From Nostoc sp. FACHB-892 (GTDB taxonomy: Bacteria; Cyanobacteriota; Cyanobacteriia; Cyanobacteriales; Nostocaceae): 64,000 nt of DNA. Of the stretch, positions 27,595-36,814 are shown in pieces. A model generated the notes under the pieces. It worked only from the letters and a program-made list of their open reading frames with translations. It had not been told where the DNA came from and ran no database searches. Each line of letters starts with the position of its first letter. Within the stretch, counting starts at the first letter, position 1. The position numbers and the translations under genes are program-made. The stretch lies in the NCBI RefSeq assembly GCF_014698795.1, contig NZ_JACJTR010000022.1, forward strand, positions 1 through 64,000, in the 5' to 3' direction.

Positions 27595-28824
27595 ATGAAT
27601 AAAGTTCAAGCATCATTTGAAGCTACAGAATCTGCATTTCACGTGCAAGGTTACGAAAAAATCGATTTTAGTCTTGTCTATGTGAACGGTGCATTTGATA
27701 TTCAAAACAGAGAAATAGCAGATAGCTATGCAAAATTTGGTCGCTGTCTGACTGTAATTGATGCCAATGTCCATGAACTTTATGGCGATCAGATCAGGTC
27801 ATATTTTAGACACTATGACATTGAACTGACAGTATTTCCGATCATGATTACAGAGCCAGCTAAAACCCTGGCAACGTTTGAAAAAATTGTTGACGCTTTT
27901 TCGGATTTTGGCTTAGTTCGTAAAGAACCAGTCTTAGTTGTCGGTGGTGGTCTGGTTACTGATGTGGCTGGGTTTGCTTGTGCTTCTTACCGTCGCAAGA
28001 GCAACTATATCCGCATTCCTACCACGTTGATTGGTTTGATTGATGCAGGTGTAGCGATTAAGGTAGCAGTTAATCATCGCAAGTTGAAAAATCGTTTGGG
28101 AGCATATCATGCACCTTTGAAAGTGATCCTGGATTTCTCATTTTTGAAAACTTTGCCAACGTCTCAAGTTCGGAATGGGATGGCAGAGTTGGTGAAAATT
28201 GCTGTAGTGTCTAACTCGGAAGTCTTTGAACTGCTATACGAATATGGCGAAGAACTGCTTTCCACTCACTTTGGACATATGAATGCTACACCGGAAATTA
28301 AAGAGATTGCCCATAAAGTCAACTACGAGGCAATCAAAACCATGTTGGAGTTAGAGACTCCTAACTTGCATGAACTAGACCTCGATCGCGTCATCGCTTA
28401 CGGTCACACTTGGAGTCCTACCCTAGAATTAGCACCTCAGATACCTCTATATCATGGTCATGCGGTCAATATAGATATGGCTTTGTCTGCAACCATTGCA
28501 GCACAACGGGGCTATATTTCAACAGGAGAGCGCGATCGCATCCTAGACTTGATGAGTCGTATCGGTTTATCACTTGATCATCCTCTACTAGATGGAGATT
28601 TGCTCTGGGATGCTACCCAGTCTATAAGCTTGACACGAGATGGCAAACAACGCGCAGCCATGCCTTGTCCAATTGGTGAGTGCTTCTTTGCCAATGATCT
28701 GACTCGTGAAGAACTTGATGCTGCCCTAGCTGAACACAAACGTCTTTGTGCTAAATACCCTCGTGGCGGGAAAGGTGTTGACGCATACATTGAAAGTCAA
28801 GAAGCCAAGCTAGTAGGGGTGTGA
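27595..28824 (+). CDS. mysA: Demethyl-4-deoxygadusol synthase (sedoheptulose-7-phosphate cyclase)
   Basis: This 409-residue member of the dehydroquinate-synthase fold makes the cyclohexenone core of mycosporine-like amino acids from sedoheptulose 7-phosphate, using NAD+ and a metal. The NAD-binding VVGGGLVTDVAGFACASYRR segment is near residue 118. Other family marks are PTTLIGLIDAG, KNRLGAYHAP, NGMAELVKIAVV, the metal-ligand region YGHTWSPTLE and HGHAVNIDM. These fit the DDGS/EEVS clade rather than true AroB. It is first in the cluster, four bases before mysB, so the two are translationally close. Confidence 0.93.
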   Translation: MNKVQASFEATESAFHVQGYEKIDFSLVYVNGAFDIQNREIADSYAKFGRCLTVIDANVHELYGDQIRSYFRHYDIELTVFPIMITEPAKTLATFEKIVDAFSDFGLVRKEPVLVVGGGLVTDVAGFACASYRRKSNYIRIPTTLIGLIDAGVAIKVAVNHRKLKNRLGAYHAPLKVILDFSFLKTLPTSQVRNGMAELVKIAVVSNSEVFELLYEYGEELLSTHFGHMNATPEIKEIAHKVNYEAIKTMLELETPNLHELDLDRVIAYGHTWSPTLELAPQIPLYHGHAVNIDMALSATIAAQRGYISTGERDRILDLMSRIGLSLDHPLLDGDLLWDATQSISLTRDGKQRAAMPCPIGECFFANDLTREELDAALAEHKRLCAKYPRGGKGVDAYIESQEAKLVGV

Positions 28825-28828
28825 AAAT

Positions 28829-29662
28829 ATGACGAGTGTTTTAGGACGAGAAACAGCTAGGCCGATAACGCCACACAGTATTTTAGTAGCCCAGCTACAG
28901 CAAACCCTCAAATTAGCAGAAGAGAACAACATTCCTGTAGAGATATTAAATTCTTTGCGGCAGGGAGTTCAATTAGCGGCGGGTTTAGATCCCTACTTGC
29001 ATGATTACACCACCCCCGAATCGAGCGCATTGACAGCATTGGCGCAAAAAACAAGCATTGAAGACTGGAGCAAGCGCTTCAGTGATGGTGAAACAGTGCG
29101 TCAACTAGAGCAAGAGATGCTCTCAGGACATCTTGAAGGACAGACATTGAAAATGTTTGTTCACATGACTAAGGCAAAGCGCATTCTAGAAGTAGGAATG
29201 TTCACAGGGTATTCAGCCTTAGCAATGGCAGAAGCATTACCAAGTGATGGGCAACTTATAGGTTGCGAAGTAGATCCCTATGTTGCTCAATTTGCTGTTC
29301 GTTGCTTTAGTGAGTCTCCCCACGGCGACAAAATCGTTGTGGAAGTAGCACCAGCCCTAGAAACACTCTACAAGCTGGCTGCGAGAAAAGAAGCATTTGA
29401 TCTGATCTTCATTGATGCGGATAAAAAAGAGTATGTATTGTACTTCCAGACCATTTTGGATAGTAACTTACTGGCTCCCGACGGCTTAATCTGTGTAGAT
29501 AACACTTTGTTGCAGGGACAAGTTTACCTACCACCTGAACAGCGTACCGCCAACGGTGAAGCGATCGCTCAGTTCAACCGTATTGTTGCCGCCGATCCTC
29601 GTGTAGAGCAAGTTATCTTACCCATCCGAGATGGTATAACCCTGATTAGACGCGTTGTGTAA
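28829..29662 (+). CDS. mysB: O-methyltransferase making 4-deoxygadusol
   Basis: MysB methylates demethyl-4-deoxygadusol using S-adenosylmethionine. The 277-residue protein is a class I methyltransferase of the caffeoyl-CoA O-methyltransferase type. The SAM-binding motif is ILEVGMFTGYSALAMAEAL (about 111-129), followed by IGCEVDP, and DLIFIDADKKEY carries the metal-binding Asp region. A DNTLLQGQV segment follows. It starts four bases after mysA. A strong hairpin follows the gene (29680-29703), which may reduce read-through into mysD. Confidence 0.93.
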   Translation: MTSVLGRETARPITPHSILVAQLQQTLKLAEENNIPVEILNSLRQGVQLAAGLDPYLHDYTTPESSALTALAQKTSIEDWSKRFSDGETVRQLEQEMLSGHLEGQTLKMFVHMTKAKRILEVGMFTGYSALAMAEALPSDGQLIGCEVDPYVAQFAVRCFSESPHGDKIVVEVAPALETLYKLAARKEAFDLIFIDADKKEYVLYFQTILDSNLLAPDGLICVDNTLLQGQVYLPPEQRTANGEAIAQFNRIVAADPRVEQVILPIRDGITLIRRVV

Positions 29663-29679
29663 TCGAGAGATAAGCAGAA

Positions 29680-29703
29680 AAGTCTGAGCCTTGGCTCAGA
29701 CTT
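29680..29703 (+). terminator. Hairpin after mysB (terminator or attenuator)
   Basis: AAGTCTGAGCC and GGCTCAGACTT are perfect complements around TT, with ATTTTTC about ten bases later. The distance of the T run makes it a weak or partial terminator. Confidence 0.65.
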
Positions 29704-29804
29704 GAAAAGAATAATTTTTCGCTTGCTTCCTCATCTCCCCTGAAGCTATTTTTTTGCGATCGCAGTTGTTGTATAAAATACAACGGTATTTAGGAATATG
29801 AATC

Positions 29805-30833
29805 ATGCCAGTACTTCGCATCCTTCATTTAGTTGGATCTGCATACAATCATTTTTACTGTGAGTTGTCACGCAAATACGCCCAAATCTGTCTGGTAGAG
29901 ACAGCAAATCCATCGCTTTATGACTTTCAGATTGCATACATCACACCTGATCAGCAGTGGCGATTTCCTTGCTCCCTCAGTCCAGATGATATTGCTGTCG
30001 CCAAACCCATGCCTCTGTTAGACGCTATACAGTTTATAACAGCGCAAAACATTGACCTTATATTGCCACAAATGTTTTGTATCCCTGGAGTGACTCACTA
30101 CCGCGCACTATTCGACCTGCTTAAGATCCCTTACATAGGCAATACTCCGGATGTCATGGCAATAACGGCCCACAAAGCCAGAACCAAAGCAATTGTCGCA
30201 GCAGCAGGGGTCAAAGTGCCTTTTGGAGAACTGCTTCGCCAAGGAGACGTGCCGACAATTAAACCTCCCGCAGTCGTCAAACCCGCAACTGCCGACAACT
30301 CTTTAGGGGTGTCGTTAGTTAAAGAGGTTACTGACTATGACGTTGCCCTGAAGAAAGCATTTGAACATGCTTCGGAGGTCATCGTAGAAGAATTTATTGA
30401 ACTAGGTCGAGAAGTCAGATGCGGCATCATTGTCAAAGATGGGGATCTAGTCGCTTTACCCCTTCAAGAGTATCTGGTAGACCCTCACGAGAAACCCATC
30501 CGCACCTATACTGAGAAATTCCCAAAACCGGATGATGGCAACTTGCGTTTAACCGCTAAAGATCATGTCAAATACTGGATTGTAGATCCTAATGACCCCA
30601 TCACCCAAAAGGTTCAGCAAGAAGCGAAGAAGTGTCATTTGGCTTTGGGCTGTCGCCATTATAGTTTATTTGACTTCCGCATCGACCCAAAGGGAGAACC
30701 TTGGTTCTTAGAAGCCGGGTTGTATTGTATTTTTGCCCACAAAAGTGTGATTACCCATACGGCGAAAGCCGCGGGAATTCCTTTAAATGAGTTATTTAGG
30801 ACGGCGATCAATGAAGCGTTGGGCAAGATTTGA
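29805..30833 (+). CDS. mysD: D-Ala-D-Ala ligase-like ATP-grasp enzyme
   Basis: In known clusters MysD attaches a second amino acid (such as serine or threonine) to mycosporine-glycine to give shinorine or porphyra-334. The 342-residue protein has the D-Ala-D-Ala ligase layout: an N-terminal Rossmann-like part, a PYIGNTPDVMAITAHKART segment, the ATP-binding lysine in PAVVKPATADNSLGVS, the EEFIELGREVRCGI strand and the metal-binding WFLEAGLYC near the C-terminus. The last motif reads EAGLYC where classic ligases have an EVNTxP-type metal site, which is usual for this divergent branch. It lies directly after mysB and before the mysC pair. Confidence 0.85.
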   Translation: MPVLRILHLVGSAYNHFYCELSRKYAQICLVETANPSLYDFQIAYITPDQQWRFPCSLSPDDIAVAKPMPLLDAIQFITAQNIDLILPQMFCIPGVTHYRALFDLLKIPYIGNTPDVMAITAHKARTKAIVAAAGVKVPFGELLRQGDVPTIKPPAVVKPATADNSLGVSLVKEVTDYDVALKKAFEHASEVIVEEFIELGREVRCGIIVKDGDLVALPLQEYLVDPHEKPIRTYTEKFPKPDDGNLRLTAKDHVKYWIVDPNDPITQKVQQEAKKCHLALGCRHYSLFDFRIDPKGEPWFLEAGLYCIFAHKSVITHTAKAAGIPLNELFRTAINEALGKI

Positions 30834-31173
30834 TGACCGGCAAATCACCTTTTTCGCTTTCTTCTGACTTGGAATAGCACAAGGTCTTCGCTAGCGACAA
30901 GTAATAGAACTTTAATATACACCCTTGCTACAAAATAAAAATAGAGCGATCGCCTAAAAATCTAATGACTTCAAGTGCGTATACAACACCTATTTGTACT
31001 CCAGGCAATCTCCATCTAAAAAATAAAGAATAAATATTCTATATTTAGTAAAAAAATAGAGACGATGCGGAAAGAAGTCACTAGCAGTTTATTTCCCCAT
31101 CTCAGTGATTATTTACTGCTCTTGAAGAATTTTATTGAGTTAATCAAGTATATATCATGTCACAATTACAACT
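30834..31173. other. Intergenic region between mysD and the first mysC-type gene
   Basis: 340 AT-rich bases with one HIP1 site. The last 20 bases before the ATG (GTCACAATTACAACT) reappear before the second mysC-type gene and mark the edge of a tandem duplication. No Shine-Dalgarno sequence is seen. Confidence 0.5.
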
Positions 31174-32553
31174 ATGAGGGAGCAGATTTTTGCCATATTC
31201 CAAAACTTGGGCACACTTGCATTACTAGCGATCGCATTTCCCTTTAACTGTAGCGTCGTACTTGCATCGCTGCTGTGGAATTTTTTCAGCAGCTCGTATG
31301 TCAAGCAAGTGGTATCGAACGAGAATCCTAAAAATATCTTGATCGGTGGTGGTAGAATGACCAAAACCCTTCAGCTAGCACGCTCATTTCACGCTGCTGG
31401 GCATCGAGTCATTTTATTTGATCTCGACAAATACTGGTTCAGTGGTTATCGATTTTCTAACTCTGTGGCTGCCTTTTACACAGTTCCTGACTCGCAAGAA
31501 GACCTGGAAGGTTATACTCAAGCCGTGCGTGCGATCGCCAAAAAAGAAAACATAGATTTTTTTGTCCCGGTAGGTATTTTTGCTGCCAGCTACTTCGACT
31601 CCGAGCGCAAACCAGTATTATCAGGCTATTGCGAGAATTTCCACTTCGATGCTGATACGATGAAGATGCTGGATAACAAGTTTACCTTTGCAGAAATTGC
31701 CCGCTCACTGTCGTTATCTGTCCCGAAAACCTTCCTAATTACAGATCCCGAACAAGTTCTTAAATTCGACTTTGCCAACGAAAAGCGCAAGTACATTCTC
31801 AAAAGTATTGTCTATGACTCTGTTTTACGCTTGGATTTGACCAAGCTACCAATGGAATCTTACGAAAAAATGGCGCTTCATGTTAAAAGTAAGCCAATTA
31901 GTAAAGATAACCCTTGGATATTGCAAGAGTTTATTCCCGGTACAGAATATTGTACTCACGATACAGTGAGAAATGGTGCATTAACGGTACATTGCTGCTG
32001 TAAATCATCTGCTTTTCAAGTCAATTACGAAAACTTTGAACACCCAGAAATTAAAGAGTGGGTAAGTCATTTTGTCAAAGAACTACAACTGACTGGACAA
32101 CTTTGTTTTGACTTCATTCAGGCGGAAGATGGAACGATTTATGCGATCGAGTGCAACGCTCGCGCTCACTCTGCAATCACAATGTATTACAACCATCCTG
32201 GTTTAGCGGATGCCTATCTTAATAAAGAGCCTCCGGCTGAACCTTTGCAACCCCTGAGTAATAGTAAGCCTACTTATTGGCTTTATCACGAACTTTGGAG
32301 ACTTAATGAAATTAGATCGTTAAAGCAGTTACAAAAGTGGTTTAAAAATATTTGGCGAGGAAAGGATGCAATCTTTGAAGTTAACGATCCACTACCGTTT
32401 TTAATGGTACATCATTGGCACATTCCTTTGCTATTACTCGATAGTTTGCGCTCTTTACGAACTTGGGTGAGGATTGATTTCAATATCGGCAAACTCATAC
32501 AGTTCGGAGAAGACATAAAATATGGCAATACCTCTGTAACCCCTAAGTTATAG
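31174..32553 (+). CDS. mysC: MysC-type ATP-grasp ligase, copy 1
   Basis: MysC-type enzymes join an amino acid, usually glycine, to 4-deoxygadusol. The 459-residue protein has an N-terminal hydrophobic segment (about 10-32), then KNILIGGGRMTKTLQLARSFHAAGHRV at about residue 51, the ATP-grasp core with KRKYILKSIVYDSV, WILQEFIPGTEYC and the metal site TIYAIECNARAHSAITMYYN. It is a clear paralogue of copy 2. Its last residues (about SVTPKL) are encoded by DNA that matches an internal mysC segment, so its C-terminus was altered by the duplication. It may correspond to the extra ligase called MylE in Cylindrospermum, as I remember that cluster. Confidence 0.88.
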   Translation: MREQIFAIFQNLGTLALLAIAFPFNCSVVLASLLWNFFSSSYVKQVVSNENPKNILIGGGRMTKTLQLARSFHAAGHRVILFDLDKYWFSGYRFSNSVAAFYTVPDSQEDLEGYTQAVRAIAKKENIDFFVPVGIFAASYFDSERKPVLSGYCENFHFDADTMKMLDNKFTFAEIARSLSLSVPKTFLITDPEQVLKFDFANEKRKYILKSIVYDSVLRLDLTKLPMESYEKMALHVKSKPISKDNPWILQEFIPGTEYCTHDTVRNGALTVHCCCKSSAFQVNYENFEHPEIKEWVSHFVKELQLTGQLCFDFIQAEDGTIYAIECNARAHSAITMYYNHPGLADAYLNKEPPAEPLQPLSNSKPTYWLYHELWRLNEIRSLKQLQKWFKNIWRGKDAIFEVNDPLPFLMVHHWHIPLLLLDSLRSLRTWVRIDFNIGKLIQFGEDIKYGNTSVTPKL

Positions 32554-32665
32554 TCAGCCTAGTTATTGGGTTGAACACGAATAGAGACTTAATCAAATTA
32601 GCTCGTTAAAGCAGTTGCAATTGTTTAAAAATATTTGACGAGGAAAAAATACAATCTTTGATGTC
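32525..32665 (+). pseudogene. Relic of a third mysC-type gene (C-terminal fragment)
   Basis: Translated in the frame of 32540, this gap reads PLSYSQPSYWVEHE, stop, RLNQISSLKQLQLFKNI, stop, RGKNTIFDV. It aligns with the copy 1 segment PLSNSKPTYWLYHELW...RLNEIRSLKQLQ...FKNIWRGKDAIFEV. Two Trp codons have become stops (TAG and TGA) and two codons are lost. The fragment stops abruptly at the TGTCACAATTA leader of copy 2, so this is a duplication junction. Confidence 0.85.
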
Positions 32666-32677
32666 ACAATTATAACT

Positions 32678-34006
32678 ATGAGAAAGAATATTTTTGTAGT
32701 GTTCCAAAACTTGGGCACTATTGTATTACTAGCGATCACATTTCCCTTAAACTGTATCGTCGTCTTAACATCGCTACTGTGGAGCTTTCTTAAGCAACCA
32801 TTTAATAAGTCAATTGATGTCAACCCCAATTCCAAAAATATCTTGATTGCTGGCGCTAGAATGACTAAAACTCTTCAGCTAGCGCGTTCATTTCATGCTG
32901 CTGGACATCGGGTTATTATAATTGACATTGAGAAATTCTGGCCAAGTGGTAATAAATATTCCAACTCAGTTGCAGGCTTTTATACTGTTCCCGATCCCAG
33001 CAAAGACTTAGAAGGCTACGTTGAAACCCTACACGCGATCGCTAAAACAGAAAAGATCGACTTTTTTATCCCGGTAGCGATTTTTTCCGTTATTCACTAC
33101 GATCAAGGCAAGCCACCATTACCAGACTGTGTAGAGTTTTTCCACTTCGATGCTGATGTCACGAAGATTCTAGATGACAAATTTGCCTTTGCCGAAACAG
33201 CGCGATCGTTCGGTTTATCTGTCCCCAAATCCTTCAAAATTACCGATCCCGAACAAGTTCTCAATTTCGACTTTTCTCAGGAGAAGCGCAAATACATTCT
33301 TAAAAGCATCCCCTACGATCAAGTGCGTCGCTTGAATCTCACCAAGCTACCTTGCGATACAAAATCAGAAACAGCAGCATTTGTCAAGAGTCTGCCCATC
33401 AGTGAGGAGAACCCCTGGATTATGCAGGAATTCATCCCTGGAAAGGAATACTGCACTCACACTACCGCGCGAGATGGAGAGTCAAGAATGTACTGCTGCT
33501 GTGAGTCATCCGCCTTTCAAGTCAACTACGAAAACGTTGATCAGCGAGAAATTATGCAATGGGCGAGTCATTTTACCAAAGAATTAGGAAAAACCGGGCA
33601 ACTTTCCTTTGACTTCATCCAGGCAGAAGACGGAACTGTTTACGCGATTGAGTGTAACCCCCGGACTCACTCAGCCATTACTATGTTTTACAATCATCCA
33701 GGAGTAGCGGATGCCTATCTTGGTAAAGAGCCTCTGGCTGAATCTTTGCAGCCTCTTAGTGATAGTAAGCCAACTTATTGGCTGTACCACGAAGTTTGGC
33801 GGCTGAATGAGATTAGATCGTTTAAGCAACTGCAAACCTGGGTAAGAAACATCAGGCGGGGCAAAGAAGCAATTTTTGAGGTGAATGATCCCTTACCTTT
33901 CTTGATGGTACATCACTGGCAGATTCCCTTACTCATTCTCGACAATTTACGAAGACTCAAAGGTTGGATAAGAATAGATTTTAATATGGGCGAGCTTATA
34001 GATTGA
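32678..34006 (+). CDS. mysC: MysC-type ATP-grasp ligase, copy 2
   Basis: The 442-residue paralogue of copy 1 has the same order of elements: N-terminal hydrophobic segment, KNILIAGARMTKTLQLARSFHAAGHRV, KRKYILKSIPYDQV, WIMQEFIPGKEYC and AIECNPRTHSAITMFYN. The conserved Asn-Pro-Arg at the metal site is closer to the general ATP-grasp consensus than the Asn-Ala-Arg of copy 1. Two functional copies could use different amino acids. In Cylindrospermum a cluster with the order A-B-D-E-C was reported to give mycosporine-lysine and mycosporine-ornithine; the order here looks the same. Substrate cannot be read from sequence alone. Confidence 0.88.
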   Translation: MRKNIFVVFQNLGTIVLLAITFPLNCIVVLTSLLWSFLKQPFNKSIDVNPNSKNILIAGARMTKTLQLARSFHAAGHRVIIIDIEKFWPSGNKYSNSVAGFYTVPDPSKDLEGYVETLHAIAKTEKIDFFIPVAIFSVIHYDQGKPPLPDCVEFFHFDADVTKILDDKFAFAETARSFGLSVPKSFKITDPEQVLNFDFSQEKRKYILKSIPYDQVRRLNLTKLPCDTKSETAAFVKSLPISEENPWIMQEFIPGKEYCTHTTARDGESRMYCCCESSAFQVNYENVDQREIMQWASHFTKELGKTGQLSFDFIQAEDGTVYAIECNPRTHSAITMFYNHPGVADAYLGKEPLAESLQPLSDSKPTYWLYHEVWRLNEIRSFKQLQTWVRNIRRGKEAIFEVNDPLPFLMVHHWQIPLLILDNLRRLKGWIRIDFNMGELID

Positions 34007-34228
34007 TACCAATCCGCTTCTAAAAGTCGGTGGGGCAGTTAACCTTTTTTTAATTAAAAGTTAAAAATTAAAAATTGAGAATAATAATAATTTTTAATTA
34101 ATTTGGGGTACAAGCTCCCACCCTTTGGGAATTAAAAATGTAAAATTAAAAATAATTCTTTAATTTTTAATTATCAATTTTTAATTGGAGCATTCGCGCA
34201 GCGTCTCGTAGAGAAGCAACTTGACCAG
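34007..34228. repeat. AT-rich inverted repeats and a dispersed palindrome
   Basis: Multiple AATTAAAAATT and TTTTTAATT words (34050-34185) form a long AT-rich palindrome around CTCCCACCCTTTGGGA. It is followed by CGCGCAGCGTCTCGTAGAGAAGC (34196-34217) of the GCGTAGCG repeat family. It fills the convergent gap between the mycosporine cluster and the cyclase gene and may end both transcripts. Confidence 0.6.
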
Positions 34229-36814
34229 TTATTTTTCCTGAAACGTCCAGACTCCTTCATCCCAATCTGAATCTGTTGGGGGTGATTGTAACCAATGCTG
34301 ACAACGCAACAGATGCAACATAGCAGCTTTGTCATGGCTATCTGCTGCCAAAACTTTGGCAAACTCGGCTCTAGCAAGGGAAAACTGGCGATTGAGGTAA
34401 TACTCGCGTCCTTTGTGATAATGCTCAATCACTTGCAATTTTTCGCTTTCAATAGGATTGGAACGCAAACCTAGTAATTCATATATGGCTACTGGCTCAT
34501 TTCTACCTTTGACACGAATGTAATCGAGTTCCCTAGCCCAAATATGATCTTGGCATGGTTTAAAAGTGTTATGGCTAATAATAATATCGCAACCATACTG
34601 TTTACTAACGCTTTCTAGTCTAGAACCAAGATTAACGCCATCACCAATGGCAGTAAATTCCATCCGCTTGCTAGAGCCAATATTCCCACTGATCACGGTA
34701 TCAGAATTAATGCCAATGCCGATCTTGATTCCAAGCTTATTATCTGCATAACGACGTTGATTAAATTCGTGCAGGCGATGGCGCATTTCTAAGGATGTTT
34801 GCACTGCCATCCAAGCGTGTTCTTCCAAAGGTAGGGGAGAACCAAACACAGCCATAATCGCATCGCCAATGTATTTATCAAGGGTGCCTTTATGTTTAAA
34901 GACTGCCTCCACCATCGATTCAAAATATTCATTGAGCATACTCACCACTTCTTCTGCTTCCAAGTTTTCTGTCAAAGTGGTGTAGCCGCGAATATCGGAA
35001 AATAAAATCGAAACTTCTTTGCGATCGCCTCCTAGTTTGGCATCATCCAATTTCAGCAATTCTTCAGCTAATTCCTGAGTCATGTAGCGGTACATTGTAC
35101 TCTTGAGCCGCTTTTCATCACTGATATCTTCCATCACTACCAGCGCCCCACGGACTTGTTCTTGGTCGCTAGCATCAGCTATTGTGTTAATCGATAAATT
35201 GATACTGTGCTGTTCTGTACCAGTGGTTAGGAGTGTACGATCGGGGTAATACTGCTGGCGGCCTTTTAAGTCGGCTGCATGTAAAGCATCCTGATACCAC
35301 TTGCTAAAGTCGCCTTCTTTGATGCCGATTGCATCAGTAACTAATTTGCCTTCTAAACGTTCTTCTGGCTCCAGCCCTAGCAAACGTTTGGCACTTTCAT
35401 TGGCGGCGATAATTAACCCGGCTTTATCAGTGGAAACTACTCCATTGGAAAGACTACGCAGAATGTCCCGTTGCATTTGTTCTTGTTGCTTAACTGTGGC
35501 AAACAACTGAGCATTTTGCAGGGCTACTCCCGCTTGAATATTAAAAGCTTCCATGAATTCTTCATCGTTGCGGTCAAAGCTAGCTTGGAAGCAGTCAGGA
35601 GCTTTGGGCCAATCGGCTGGATTATAAGGTGGAAAATCTCCAGTTTTCTTTTTATTTACGAGTTGGGTAACGCCAATCAGTTGTTGATCGACGTTAAACA
35701 CTGGCATACAAAGCAAGCTACAGGTGCGATAGCCATTTTGCTGGTCTAGTCGTTGGGCTGTCTCTGAGTCAGGATCGTAGTACAAGTCAAAAGCAATATT
35801 CAGTTTCTTGCCAGAAACCGCTACTAGACCAGCAAAGCCTTTACCTACGGGAACTCGCAACTCTTTAGTTGAACCATCATCCTGGGTGATTTTCGTCCAC
35901 AATTCATGGCGATCGCGGTCTATTAACCATAATGTACTGCGATCAGCATTCATCAGTTCCTTGGCTTCATCCATCACCCGCTTTAATGTGTCTTCTAAGT
36001 CGAGACTGCTTTGAGATAAAGACTTGATCGCCTTCATCAGCGCCGCCACTGCTCTTTGTTTTTGGGTGGCGACATAAAAAGAGCGCGAGGATTCTAAAAT
36101 CAGGCGAATCGAAGGGGCAAATTCTTGAAATAATTGTTCGTCAGCACAGATAAAACCTTTAGTATCAATGCGCTCTGCAAGTGGAGTATCGGGATTATTC
36201 GCAGATTTTAATTTATTCAGTAATTGTACTACTGCAACTAATTGCCCATGTTCATTTAACAATGGCAAAGCCAGCATGGTGTAGGTGCGATAGCCAGTTC
36301 TTTTTTCTTGTTCTTGGGCAAAATGCGATCGCGGATCGTTATAAAAATCAAAGGGAATATTAATAACTTGCTTGAAGGTGGCGACTTCCCCAGCAATGCC
36401 TTTATTTGCGGGGATGCGAATTTCTAAAGAGCGATCGCCCTCCCCCTCAGCTAGAATTGACCAGAGTTCTTGTTTTTCCTCATCCAACAAAAATATTGTC
36501 GTCCGGTCTGCCCCCAGTAATTCGCCGGTTTTCAAGGTTATCGAATGCAACATTTCTTGCAGAAGAGTTTCAAAACCCTGAGAATCCAGCATTGATAGGG
36601 TTTGATGGACAATCTGTAATTTTTGCTCGACATCCTTAACAACCTGTTTAAAAGTATCTTGAGTCAGGGGAGCAAGAAACGTGGAAAAAGATCCTTGTCT
36701 GGTAGCAAGAGCACCTACAGGAGCAGAATTTGCTTGTAATTCGCGCTTTTCTTGGTTGTGAACACCAATAATCAAATCGGCGGTCTCCCCACAACTTCCT
36801 TGATACACTGACAT
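34229..36814 (-). CDS. cyaB: Adenylate cyclase with tandem GAF and PAS domains (CyaB type)
   Basis: The 861-residue class III cyclase makes cAMP. Domain order: GAF-A (about 85-235), GAF-B (about 265-425), PAS-like region (about 445-565) and the catalytic domain (about 590-775), then a short helical tail. Catalytic metal Asp residues are in ILFSDIRGYT and KYIGDAIMAVFG, the adenine-selecting Lys is in LDKYIGD, and the transition-state Asn/Arg region is in AIGDGVNLGSRLES. Length and order match CyaB1/CyaB2 of Anabaena, whose GAF domains bind cAMP as positive feedback. Both GAFs here keep the NKG(I/F)AG...F segment. Which of the two paralogues it corresponds to is not decided. Confidence 0.92.
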   Translation of the reverse strand: MSVYQGSCGETADLIIGVHNQEKRELQANSAPVGALATRQGSFSTFLAPLTQDTFKQVVKDVEQKLQIVHQTLSMLDSQGFETLLQEMLHSITLKTGELLGADRTTIFLLDEEKQELWSILAEGEGDRSLEIRIPANKGIAGEVATFKQVINIPFDFYNDPRSHFAQEQEKRTGYRTYTMLALPLLNEHGQLVAVVQLLNKLKSANNPDTPLAERIDTKGFICADEQLFQEFAPSIRLILESSRSFYVATQKQRAVAALMKAIKSLSQSSLDLEDTLKRVMDEAKELMNADRSTLWLIDRDRHELWTKITQDDGSTKELRVPVGKGFAGLVAVSGKKLNIAFDLYYDPDSETAQRLDQQNGYRTCSLLCMPVFNVDQQLIGVTQLVNKKKTGDFPPYNPADWPKAPDCFQASFDRNDEEFMEAFNIQAGVALQNAQLFATVKQQEQMQRDILRSLSNGVVSTDKAGLIIAANESAKRLLGLEPEERLEGKLVTDAIGIKEGDFSKWYQDALHAADLKGRQQYYPDRTLLTTGTEQHSINLSINTIADASDQEQVRGALVVMEDISDEKRLKSTMYRYMTQELAEELLKLDDAKLGGDRKEVSILFSDIRGYTTLTENLEAEEVVSMLNEYFESMVEAVFKHKGTLDKYIGDAIMAVFGSPLPLEEHAWMAVQTSLEMRHRLHEFNQRRYADNKLGIKIGIGINSDTVISGNIGSSKRMEFTAIGDGVNLGSRLESVSKQYGCDIIISHNTFKPCQDHIWARELDYIRVKGRNEPVAIYELLGLRSNPIESEKLQVIEHYHKGREYYLNRQFSLARAEFAKVLAADSHDKAAMLHLLRCQHWLQSPPTDSDWDEGVWTFQEK

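Noticed and set aside
27595..28824. 3-dehydroquinate synthase (aroB)
   Set aside because: Same fold, but the HTWSPTLE region and the adjacent methyltransferase and ATP-grasp genes indicate the mycosporine cyclase.
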